Source of the DNA: Amyelois transitella
Lineage: Eukaryota; Arthropoda; Insecta; Lepidoptera; Pyralidae
NCBI RefSeq assembly: GCF_032362555.1
Contig: NC_083515.1
Span: 6,545,001-6,609,000 of the forward strand
Reading direction: 5' to 3'
Length of the DNA stretch: 64,000 nucleotides
In this document: positions 45,993 through 56,685 of the stretch, one piece after another
Position numbering within the stretch: position 1 is the first letter of the stretch
Layout of the letters: every line of letters begins with the position of its first letter
The notes under the pieces: generated by a model
Databases searched by the model: none
What the model saw: only the letters and a program-made list of their open reading frames with translations
What the model was told of the DNA's origin: nothing
Position numbers and translations under genes: made by a program

Positions 45993-48900
45993 ATGTCAAC
46001 TTTCAAGCAAGTTCCTCTCACATGTGGTGGCCATACTAGACCAGTCGTGCATTTGGATTTTAGTGACGTTACAAAAGATGGGTATTATTTGATTTCAGCC
46101 TGCAAAGGTAAGTGTTGTCTATTTGTATGTGTTCGGGATTACCCCTTTGCCTTGGCCTAGATGTGGAAGGAAGACTAGCAAGTGTGTTTGGGTGGATTTG
46201 TTTGGGTTTGAATGTGACAGATGTTGGGCGTCTACATGTAAGGCCTTCAATTTTCTCATTGTGGACCGGTCGGCCGGTGTACATAGTATGCATGTGACCT
46301 TCTCTTTCCGGACATGCAGGAAGCACCTTGAATATCCGCTCGTAAGTTTCCTCGCGGCGGCAGCTTGCCTTGTAGACGTCGTGGTTTTGTTCACGTAGTG
46401 GCGACATGACTCAAGTTCCGCTTTTTTGTGTATGTTCAAATTAAACTAGAACCAAAAGATTGTTTTTCACATGTTGACATTTCACCCATTCTGGGTCACC
46501 TTGTAGTCCCTCAAGGTTTGAAAAAGGTACTTGACATTAATGTCGAGATATGGAGGGTAAAAAACATGTCATTAAGTTACTTTCATTGTGTAGTCCTATG
46601 AGGAAAATGGCACATTTAATGATGTAGTTCCTTCAGAATCAATGTGTCTTGTTTATATTTATTAACAGTTAATCAGATGTTTTTGTTGTACTTCCTGGCA
46701 GCTAAGTATATCTGGTTTTAGATAAATTTAAATAGGAAATCAATATTCTACCATTTGATATTGTAATTAAAATAGGGTTTCTAGTTTCTATTTCAACATT
46801 AAATTGAAATTTGTTAAATAGAATTTGTTAAAAGTTCTCTTAAGATTCAATCTGAAGTTTGCTGCTTTTTGTTTCTGTTCTCTTGAAATACAACAATACA
46901 AACTTTCACAGGTTTATTTATGTTTCAGTATGATCCTTAATATGGGTGTTGTGTCTGTAATAATTTTTCAATTAGGCTTCTAGTGATATTATATCCTAAT
47001 GATTAATAATATTAATTTTTCTTTACAATGTGAATAATAACAAAATATTTGGGTGTATCTATTTACATAAAAATGCCTTATCAGTAAATCTGCTAAAACC
47101 AAAGTAAAATATGTAAATTTAAAATTATTTCTTCAGCCTTTTCATTCAAGTTGAATAAAAGCTTATCAATTAAAAAGTTATCAATGAACACATCCTATAA
47201 TACAGTTGTTCCATAAATAGTGTTCAATCTATTCATTGCAATAAGACAATGGTGAAAATTTTTAAACAGATGGAAAACCTATGTTGCGGCAAGGAGAGAC
47301 TGGTGATTGGATCGGAACCTTCGAGGGTCATAAAGGAGCAGTGTGGGGGGTAGCTTTGACACAGACTGCAACCTTAGCAGCTACTGGATCAGCTGATTTT
47401 TCAGGTAAATAGCACTTTAATATTATTTGTTGTTGTAAACTTTTGGAAGAAGTCCATAAATACTAAAAATTCTACTAATAAATAAACTAGTTATCATTTA
47501 ATATACCTATCCTGTTCTTAGGTTTCTGCCATCAAATTTTAAAACTATACTAAATCATTCACATATTTGTGTTGTGTGGTTCCTGGCACCAATAGAAAAA
47601 AGAATATGACCACTCCATCTCTTTCCCATGGATGTCGTAAAAGGCGACTAAGGGATAGTCTTATAAACTTGGGATTCTTCTTTTAGGCGACGGTCTAGCA
47701 ACCTGTAACTTTATATACATATATCTCAATTCCATCAGTAAGTCAAACAGCTCAACATGGCCTATTATTATTTTCAAGACCGTTGGTTCTGTCTACCCCG
47801 CAAGGAATATAGTCGTAATTATGTGTATGTGTGTATTCAAAAAATTCAAAATTCAAAATTTTTTATTCATTATTATAGGATATTATTATATCGCTTAATA
47901 ATTGTCGTATGGTTTAACAACTTGGTTGGTATGTATCATTTGCACACAGTATATAAAAATACTTAATATTTACAATTGGCAATGATAAAAAAAACCATTG
48001 TAACTACACTTTCAGTTAATTTAAAAATCCTGGTGGTTAATTAAGTTATAATCTGGCTACCATTTGGTAACATCTGTTCTTTAAAGTATTCGTATTTCCT
48101 GGCTATGTCTAGGTCATCAAATGCAGGCTGTAAATTATAAATTGTAGACCTTTAAAGGAAACCTATTATTGCAATAGTTGTTGTCATTGACACCTAAATA
48201 TAGTATTGTATTTTTCTTTGTTCATCATATCAGGCTGTGACATATTAAAGACAGTTGAGTAATGATCCAATTTGATAGGTTTGCATATTTTTAAGAATTC
48301 AATTAACTTTTACATAAATGAATTAATTCTTATGGTAGTCAAATATTATAATGCTAGGTAATTTTCACTAAAATTGGTGCATCTTATTTGTCTATGATGA
48401 TCATAATTCAAATTAAAATTATTTTATTATTATTTCAGGATGTACATAACTTCACATTCACCTATGCATACATACATATGGTCACGTCTATATCCCTTGC
48501 GGGGTAGACAGAGCCAACAGTCTTGAAAAAACTGAATGGCCACGTTCAGCTATTTGGCTTAATGATAGAATTGAGATTCAAATAGTGACAGGTTGCTAGC
48601 CCATCGCCTAGAAAAAATCCCATCGGCATTGCCGTGTGGTTCCCGGCACCAATACAAAAAAGAAAAGGACCACTCCATCTCTTCCCCATGGATGTCGTAA
48701 AAGGCGACTAAGGGATAGGCTTACAAATTCACCTATGAGAAGTTGTGCCTCTGAAATAATAATAATTTAATCATTTATTTAATATTCTGTTGAACATACA
48801 ATTTTTATTCCACTACAAGTTAGAAGAAAACTCAACAGTATAAAAGGTTTAACTACAATATAGATTCAAATCTAAATGTTTAAGATATAATGTGATTTTT

Positions 48901-51900
48901 TTTCTTATTTGCAGCAAAGATATGGGACGCCCGATTCGGCGACGTTGCGCACACATTCGATCATGAGCACATTGTGAAAAGCGTAAACTTCAATGCAGAT
49001 GACAGTATGCTGCTGACGGCTAGCAACGAGAAGTTGATCCGGGTGTTTGATCTCAACAAACCTGAGGCAGGAGGTGAGATAGTTAATCTTATCTGAGGAA
49101 AAGGGAATAGAGTCTTAATGAGACATTAGATAAAAGTCGCGTCGTTCGCGTAAAACGAAATAATTATGTATGTACTATAATTCCCGTTCCCACGGGCATT
49201 TTGGGAAATCGTCTGTTAGTGCACCCCTAGACCACAAAAAACTCACAGAGCGGTGAGTAAAGGAAATCTAGAAGGAATCTCATATCGTGTGGTTATGCAA
49301 AAAAGACAGAGGTTGGGATAATGGTTATATGAATATTTTCCATGAATTTATATTTTTAAATAGCCTGTAACATCCGCAGATAATTAATCTTTTCAATTTG
49401 ATTTTTGTGGACTATAGCTGCTTGTGATTTTGAAGAAAAGTTTATGTGGTTTTCATTTTTGGTACTCTGTTCCGTTATCGCGCGTATATCTTTTTAAATA
49501 AACAAATACTTTCGTTTTTTATTTTATCATCATAAAACATAATAGTATAAATAGTTTCTCTCTAAACAGGAATAGTAATTTTTAGATAAGTTTAATATTT
49601 TACCCCAAACGACATTCACAATGTCGCATTCTTAAACATGCTACACTGAATTGGTTATTCTATAAATGTTGTTGATCCAGTTTTTGTTAAAAAAATAAGG
49701 AAGTTTGTCGGTTATTTAAAGTATAGTAATTGTATAATTTATTCTCTATGGTTCAAATTATCACAACTACAATATATAAGTACTTATTACTTTATGAGTC
49801 GCTTGTTCCCGCGGGTATTTCGATTAATTTATTAATACAATTCTGTGACATTGACTTGGTCACGGGCGGGTAATGAGTGGAAATACCAATTCTGGTCACT
49901 ACACGACCATGACCAAAACGAATGAGACAACAATCTCATTGCTCCTATAAAACTGACGTAATTTTGAAACTCCAAAATGAGAGTTAATATGACATGTGAT
50001 TATTTTTGTAACTGATTAATAATGTAAATTGATACTTTTTGATGATTATTAGCGGGCGAAACCTAGATGTTAAAATTTTAAGTTATGATAAAAAGTAAAT
50101 AAATACAATACTATGATTATATTAGATACTTTTAAAACATACACCACACATATTGTATTTTTATCCCTTATCTGGTAGATAGTGCATTTTTTTTTTATTA
50201 AGACTCGGTCAAATAATGTTTAATTGTTGAGTAACATATATTCTTATAGTCCTCATTACTTACAGAGATCTTACTGAGTATCTAAGTTATTTTATAAAAG
50301 AAATACGAGCCACTTTATATGAACTACAAAACAACTTAAATTTCTTATATTAATATTTTCAGCAATAGAGAAAATAAATGCCCACACGAGTAGCATCCGG
50401 CACGCCGTCTTCCTGCACAACTCCCGCATTGTGAGCGTCAGCGACGACCTCACGATGCGGGTTTGGGATCGCACTAGTGGCCAGGTAATTATTGTTCTCT
50501 TTGTTGTTCTTAGTTGTACCCTCAACGATTACGCGTTGAAGCTTGGCTTTTGTTTCCGACATTGCTCTCTCCACTTTAACCGGTTTTCCAAATATGTCCC
50601 AGTCACATTCACGGCTAAACTATGACAATGAAATTTTGTTTTTTCTTATAACAAACATAATACAGATGAGTGGCGAGCAATTCCATACAAATTTTTAAAT
50701 TTATGGATGTATTGCATTTTTTCTTGCCGCAAAGCAACTAGTTTGGGGTCAATTTTATGGAGGCACGAGGTGTTGGATAGCACAATACTTCGCTGCACGT
50801 ACAGTGCAAAGAATTCGTAATTGTTTGTAATCTAAATATGCGCAGTTATAGGAAGAATGGAATAACGAATACAGACCTTGAGTCCGTATCCGTAAAAACA
50901 AAAATAGAAAAGACGTTGCACAGCAAAAAAGTGGTAAACAAAACTGCCGTCGTGATGCATTTGAATAACCCTATTTACATGAACCAGTGACTAAGTGAGC
51001 GTGATATGGGAAATAATACCTACTTCTTGTTTCATAGTTTTTGAATATTGTTTTATGGAATGTTTTTATGATCAACAGACGTTGAGCATGTGGCTCAATG
51101 TCTTTTGAAGTACGGTGTCTATTTGAAAACTACTAGCCTATTTTTGAATGCGATTATTTATACTAAAATTATACAGGAGTTACATAGGCTAGGAATTACA
51201 TATTTGAATCCTGAATTCCCATAAGCACGAAGTCGCGTTCTAAAATCTAGTATTTATGTAATATGTTTTTAAAACAAATTGTGACATTTTTTATCTGGTG
51301 CTATTGACTGAACCTGCTTTACCAATAAAAGTTATACTATTGAACAATACTAATGAGGTTATTATTTTACGTTTTCAGGAGGTGCACAAAGTGGAATTTC
51401 CTACCATTCCTAATAGTTTAGAATTATCAAGAGACGGAGCAATATTGACGGTGACGCATGGTAAGTAGTATTTTTTAAAATTACTTCTAAGTTTATGCAA
51501 TGGAAATTGTTTTGGTTTACTGTAAAAATATGTTTAAAATAAAAAATAAATAGAGAAAAATCTCAATAGTATTTTCTAGTAGTGCCGTGTGGTGCCCGGC
51601 ACCAATAAAAAAAAAAGAATAGGACCACTCCATCTCGTTCCCATGGATGTCGTAAAAGGCGACTAAGGGATAGGTTTATAAACTTGGGATTCTTCTTTTA
51701 GGCGATGGGCTAGCGAGATTCAAATAGTGACGGGTTCGCTATTTGAATCTCAATTCTATCATTAAGCCAAACAGCTGGACGGGCATATCAGTCTCTTCAA
51801 GACTGTTGGCTCTGTCTACCCCGTAAGGGATAAAGATGTGATCATATGTATGTATGTATTTTCTATTATTGTTAAACCTTCATGGTTTTGATTTCAATAA

Positions 51901-53148
51901 CCAACACCCAGACCATTGTATATTGTGACATGTAAATTCAAAATAAGAGCTACTTGCTCATTCTCTTCTGTCATCAGCTGTTTCATGTACTTATTATATG
52001 TATATAAGGTTTTATTTACATGAAATAAAGTAACGTACTCAATGCACTATCTGAATTCACTAATTATAATTGTTACTTTAATTACTTTTTTCATTGAGGA
52101 GGAGAGAAAAGCAACTGGCACATATTGGGTATTCTACGCTCCTTTCAATTACGAACAGCAAAAAATCAAGAGCATTTGCCTAGTTTCTGTTTTAGTTGAG
52201 GAAAATAAAAATGATTGTACTTATTAATATTGGTACTTATATATTTTCAGGTACAAACGTATCTTTCTACTCATCCGACACGATGCGAAAGATGCGCGAG
52301 TTCCCCGTACCCACGAAATGTTACTCGGCGTCGTTAGCGCCCAGCCGGGCCACGTTCGTCTGCGGGGGAGAGGATCTCAAAGTGTACAAGTTTGATTATA
52401 ATACCGGAACTGAGCTAGGTGAGTTTATTTTAGTTTTAGGAAGGCCATATAACTAAGAAGTGTCTTATGGATAAACGACGTCCTGGCAAAAGTTCAGTTC
52501 AAGAGTACCCGAAACCGCCGAGGTTGCATGAAGACAGTTATGAATGAAGATGAAGCGAAAGAAGTATGCAGAGATCGAGGCAAATGGAAAGATCTCTAAT
52601 CACATACTCTGCCTAACCTCTAGGGAAAATGCGTGATTTTATGTACATACATATGTATGGATTGTTTGCTTGTCCATCAAAAATGTCTGAGGCGTGGTTG
52701 TGTCTAGCAGGCAGCAATTCATTTCGCATCAAGTATCACTTATATATCGGCTTGATCTGAATGCAGCTTTGATATTATAATAGGTTGTCAGATTAGACTG
52801 CGCTCACAGGTCAGGTTAGTTAGGATATTAAACATCGAAATTAATCTGTCTGAAAGGTTTCGTGTATCGACTTACATTTTTACTCAAGGAAGCTTTAAAT
52901 TTATTAAAATTTAAAAGTGATGAAGTTGTCGTAACCACTCTTTGTTTATCACAGAGTCGAACAAAGGCCACTTCGGGCCCGTGCACTGCGTGCGGTGGTC
53001 GCCGGACGGCGAGCTGTACGCGACCGGGTCGGAGGACGGCACCGTGCGGCTGTGGCAGGGCGTGCCCGGCCGCGTGTACGGGCTGTGGCGGCGCAGCAAC
53101 GAGCACGCGCCCATCGCCAACGGGTTCAAGGAGGTCGCCGCCAACTGA
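45993..53148 (+). CDS. STRAP: STRAP, WD40-repeat protein (serine-threonine kinase receptor-associated)
   Basis: Seven exons with consistent phase encode 324 residues: 45,993-46,107; 47,270-47,404; 48,915-49,073; 50,363-50,484; 51,379-51,460; 52,251-52,418; 52,955-53,148. STRAP (unrip) is a WD40 propeller protein linked to TGF-beta receptor signalling and to the SMN complex that assembles snRNPs. Family landmarks are the N-terminal [100 protein letters not shown] and [10 protein letters not shown]. Length matches insect orthologues. The last exon is far more GC-rich than the rest. Its final 16 codons with the stop lie inside the first unit of a 102-bp tandem array that continues for almost 1 kb downstream. 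Confidence 0.95.
46112..46400. repeat. GC-richer fragment in STRAP intron 1
   Basis: About 290 bp distinctly richer in GC than the rest of the intron and open in two overlapping minus-strand frames and on the plus strand. No domain was recognised; a fragment of an interspersed repeat is most likely. Confidence 0.3.
47570..47835 (+). repeat. Nearly full family A copy in STRAP intron 2
   Basis: It runs from TGTGTGGTTCCTGGCACCAA through CATGGATGTCGTAAAAGGCG, GGCGACGGTCTAGCAACCTG and CTGTCTACCCCGCAAGGAAT to a TATGTGTATGTGTG tail. About 200 bp of the family A body are recognisable. Confidence 0.75.
47836..48235. repeat. Possible LINE 3' fragment
   Basis: It opens with AAAATTCAAAATTCAAAATT followed by TTTTATTCATTATTATAGGA, a pattern seen at the reversed ends of lepidopteran non-LTR elements. 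No reverse-transcriptase coding sequence is visible. Low certainty. Confidence 0.25.
48467..48726 (-). mobile_element. Family A insertion with 5' inversion and 11-bp target duplication
   Basis: On the minus strand the 3' half reads normally (48,610 down to 48,467) and ends in the CATATGTATGTATG tail. The 5' half (48,611-48,726) is inverted, with the element's own 5' end (GCCGTGTGGTTCCCGGCACC) at the junction and an internal point (GGGATAGGCTTACAAA) at the outer edge. ATTCACCTATG flanks it on both sides (48,456-48,466 and 48,727-48,737). This is the arrangement expected from twin priming during target-primed reverse transcription. Confidence 0.9.
51579..51855 (+). mobile_element. Full-length family A element with 10-bp target duplication
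   Basis: It starts about GTAGTGCCGTGTGGTGCCCG and ends ATCATATGTATGTAT. The direct repeat GTATTTTCTA flanks it (51,569-51,578 and 51,856-51,865). Internally, the usual GCTAGCAACCTGTCACTATT stretch is replaced by GAGATTCAAATAG, a short spacer and CTATTTGAATCTC, a local inverted duplication. Confidence 0.85.
52503..52660 (+). repeat. Family B copy in STRAP intron 6
   Basis: It runs from GAGTACCCGAAACCGCCGAG through AAGTATGCAGAGATCGAGGC to AAAATGCGTGATTTTATG and an ACATACATATGTATGG tail. Confidence 0.7.
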
Positions 53149-54120
53149 CACGCCGCCGGCGACTGTCCGCGCCAGGTGAGTGCTGCAGCGTGCCGCAGCA
53201 ACGAGCACGCGCCCATCGCCAACGGGTTCAAGGAGGTCGCCGCCAACTGACACGCCGCCGGCGACTGTCCGCCCCAGGTGAGTGCTGCAGCGTGCCGCAG
53301 CAACGAGCACGCGCCCATCGCCAACGGGTTCAAGGAGGTCGCCGCCAACTGACACGCCGCCGGCGACTGTCCGCGCCAGGTGAGTGCTGCAGCGTGCCGC
53401 AGCAACGAGCACGCGCCCATCGCCAACGGGTTCAAGGAGGTCGCCGCCAACTGACACGCCGCCGGCGACTGTCCGCGCCAGGTGAGTGCTGCAGCGTGCC
53501 GCAGCAACGAGCACGCGCCCATCGCCAACGGGTTCAAGGAGGTCGCCGCCAACTGACACGCCGCCGGCGACTGTCCGCGCCAGGTGAGTGCTGCAGCGTG
53601 CCGCAGCAACGAGCACGCGCCCATCGCCAACGGGTTCAAGGAGGTCGCCGCCAACTGACACGCCGCCGGCGACTGTCCGCGCCAGGTGAGTGCTGCAGCG
53701 TGCCGCAGCAACGAGCACGCGCCCATCGCCAACGGGTTCAAGGAGGTCGCCGCCAACTGACACGCCGCCGGCGACTGTCCGCGCCAGGTGAGTGCTGCAG
53801 CGTGCCGCAGCAACGAGCACGCGCCCATCGCCAACGGGTTCAAGGAGGTCGCCGCCAACTGACACGCCGCCGGCGACTGTCCGCCCCAGGTGAGTGCTGC
53901 AGCGTGCCGCAGCAACGAGCACGCGCCCATCGCCAACGGGTTCAAGGAGGTCGCCGCCAACTGACACGCCGCCGGCGACTGTCCGCCCCAGGTGAGTGCT
54001 GCAGCGTGCCGCAGCAACGAGCACGCGCCCATCGCCAACGGGTTCAAGGAGGTCGCCGCCAACTGACACGCCGCCGGCGACTGTCCGCGCCAGGTGAGTG
54101 CTGCAGGGTGCCGCAGCAAC
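53092..54120 (+). repeat. 102-bp minisatellite made from the STRAP terminal exon, about 10 units
   Basis: The period is exactly 102 bp; the motif CAGGTGAGTGCTGCAG recurs at 53,173 and then every 102 bp to 54,091. Each unit holds the last 16 STRAP codons ([16 protein letters not shown] in frame), the TGA, a 3' flank and a perfect splice-donor-like CAGGTGAGT. Units are identical except for one G/C site (GCGCCAG in units 1, 3-7 and 10; GCCCCAG in units 2, 8 and 9) and one change in the last partial unit. Such uniformity implies recent expansion or an assembly effect. Because 102 is a multiple of three, several frames stay open on both strands for about 390-410 codons; these are by-products. Confidence 0.95.
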
Positions 54121-56429
54121 TGACCGAAAGACTTAATTTAGCTGCTTTGACTGCTATATAAACGGATATTTAAAAACATCATCCATTCGGTGAAAGGAGA
54201 AACCCCGCGCAGTCTTCTTCATTGCAGGACTTGAGGAGGACCTAGGATTTTGTTCAGGGTTTTACATTAATGACCTCGACAGCCTTTGCAGTCGATCGAT
54301 CATCAGAGACTCGTTTAAATTATTATTTTTACACGAGAAAGTACAGTCGCCTTGACCGAAACTTGACCTATGGTTTTGAAATTGTATGAACTGTTTTCCT
54401 GCAAGCGACTTTAGACTCTCATCCGTCTTTGCTTGTTCCCCGTTACACCCTCCACATCTGAGCTTGGGGCCTGAGGTGCGCTTTAAGAAAGTTCGGGAAA
54501 AGAATAAAAGGTTTTTTTAACATTCAGTGTAAATTGTTGCAGGAGAATTCGGAGTAGTGAGAGTGCAATCAAAATCGGCCGCTTGGTGGCAAAATCGGCT
54601 TGATTCATCGACTGCGGTATTGTCACCGAGACATGTGTTTATGACCTGACGGGGCTTCGCCCGACAAATCAAGACTCAAGTATTCAAAAATGTCAAACGT
54701 TTGTGTTGTTTTTAATTTTTTATTTTGCAACACTATTTTTTATACTCAAACGCAATGTATTTATTGTAAAAAGAAACTAAATAGACTTGATATGCAACAA
54801 AATAAAGTGATTTGTAAATATTTTATTTATTTATTTCATTTTTATGATATACTTAAGACATTTCATAGACAATGGCGTTTGACACATGTCAATATTTTTG
54901 CTTAGCGAGGTTTATCTTCTAACAAACAATCTTTTTTCCTACTTTTATTATATTTTAATTTTTTATTTTCATTCATCGGCTCTCCAATAAAAATTACTTA
55001 GGGAGATCATTTAATCCTGAAATTATTAGGTAAACAAAAATAAAACAACACAGTCTTACAGATCAGTTTATAAAATTGTCACTAGGTGAGTTTGTATTAA
55101 AACTAACGCTAAGTCTAACACAATATTGTACAAAATAATTTACACATTCGAGATTCCCAGGCATACTAGGCAGTGAATTGTGTAAGTAATAAATTTCACA
55201 TACATTGTACTTGTAATGGTAACATGCGGTATGAAATGGTAAATCTTACATTGCTACTTATTGGACGGTCCCTTATGTTATCAATTAAAGCTAAAGATGG
55301 CCATTAATATTTTTACAGGGTTTAAATAAAACAATAAAATTTGATGAATATTATCCGGATTTAGGTAACTTGAAAGTTTGAGATAGGTACTTACTTGAAT
55401 ATGCCTAACATGTTTCGTATGAATAGATTTTATGTGATATTTTACAAAAACAAATTTCACATATCATTTAAACATCACTGGGACAAACAATTGACAAAAT
55501 CCTAAACTTCCAACAAAAATATAATGCGATACAATTTTTGATCTTACAATTTGCTATCAACTGATCAATGGTGAAATATTTTTACATAATTATTTCACCA
55601 TGTTTCTTGTGATAATACTTACCAATAATTGGTATCAAATAATACTTTTGGTACCAAAAAGTGAAACATTAACTTAGCATTTAAAAAGTTAACACTGTAT
55701 AGGTATATGTAGGTAGTGAAGTGGCATTTGTGACGTAGTGTAGTACATGTGATGCCAAGTACGAATAAGTTATATTTTTGGTAACCTATAGGGGCAGGTC
55801 TAATAAAATCATTAGCTGGGTAAAAAATCACTAAAAAAACCTATTCTAATAAATAAACTTAAAACTAAAAAGTTAGCAATTTCTGAAAAGCTGAAATGAT
55901 GATATTTTATCTTAAAAAAGTGGGATAAAGAGATTTCGGCTATTCAGAAATCAGTAAACTATAAAAGAATAGAAATATTAAGTAAAAAGTATTTACAATT
56001 TGTGAAATAAGGCATTCCACGACTAGCCTTCAAATATACGCCTTTATCACATTTGAACACCTGCCTGAAATTAGCGACGACGTAAGACACGACCACTAAA
56101 ACGTCAATTGAGTCTCAGAATATCGCGCATTGGCTGTAAGTTTTTATTTATATCAGTGGAGTTATTCATAAACGCTGATGATGCCTGTCGTTACTTCGTT
56201 CTACCTATATCTGGTGTTAAATAAAACAAAGGTACCTATATGTTTGTCCAACGTTTGTGAACGTTAATGACAGTTGCTTTGCTTCATACATTCCTAATTA
56301 TTTTACAGTGATTTGATCGCATCGCGCCGTGACGGCTGGTTCGTGTCCAGAGCATTATGGCTTGATTAAACACTTTGATTCAAAGTCGATTTACTTAAAC
56401 TTACAGTTATATGAGACTTCAGGTAAGTG
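54121..56429. other. STRAP 3' flank and intergenic DNA
   Basis: Non-coding, AT-rich. Candidate polyadenylation signals for STRAP are near 54,504 (GAATAAAAGG) and 54,798 (AAAATAAAG). No repeat family was recognised with confidence and no gene was seen. Confidence 0.55.
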
Positions 56430-56610
56430 AAATTGCTTCCTTCAGCTCCATAACTCGCTTACGTGGTGTCGCGCAGCATGGCGTTTTGGTTCTCTCGGAG
56501 AGGTACGGTGGTGACCTACACTACACGGAACACAATATTATCTGCTGTATAAAATCACAAACACCACTCATTCGATTGCAGATCGGGGAACTTGAAAATT
56601 GTTGTTATAC
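56430..56610 (-). pseudogene. Decayed second copy of the peroxidase terminal exon
   Basis: On the minus strand CAAGTTCCCCGATCTGC resembles CAAGTTCCCCGACCTTTC of the live exon (56,686-56,880). GAACCAAAACGCCATGCTGC then GCGACACCACGT parallels GAGTGGCCGCGCGACGCCGT then GCTGCGCGACGACGT. The two are direct neighbours in the same orientation, so this is a tandem exon duplication whose outer copy has decayed. It lies downstream of the live stop codon. Confidence 0.6.
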
Positions 56611-56685
56611 ACGGCGCGCTGTCGTGTAGCGGTGGATTACCGGCTATATAAAGCCACATCGTCTCTATTCAGCCACGTCACCAGC

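Noticed and set aside
52828-54161. Long open frames of about 390-413 codons on both strands over the STRAP array
   Set aside because: They arise because the 102-bp unit is a multiple of three and GC-rich. They repeat the same 34 residues, overlap each other in several frames and show no start context or domain.
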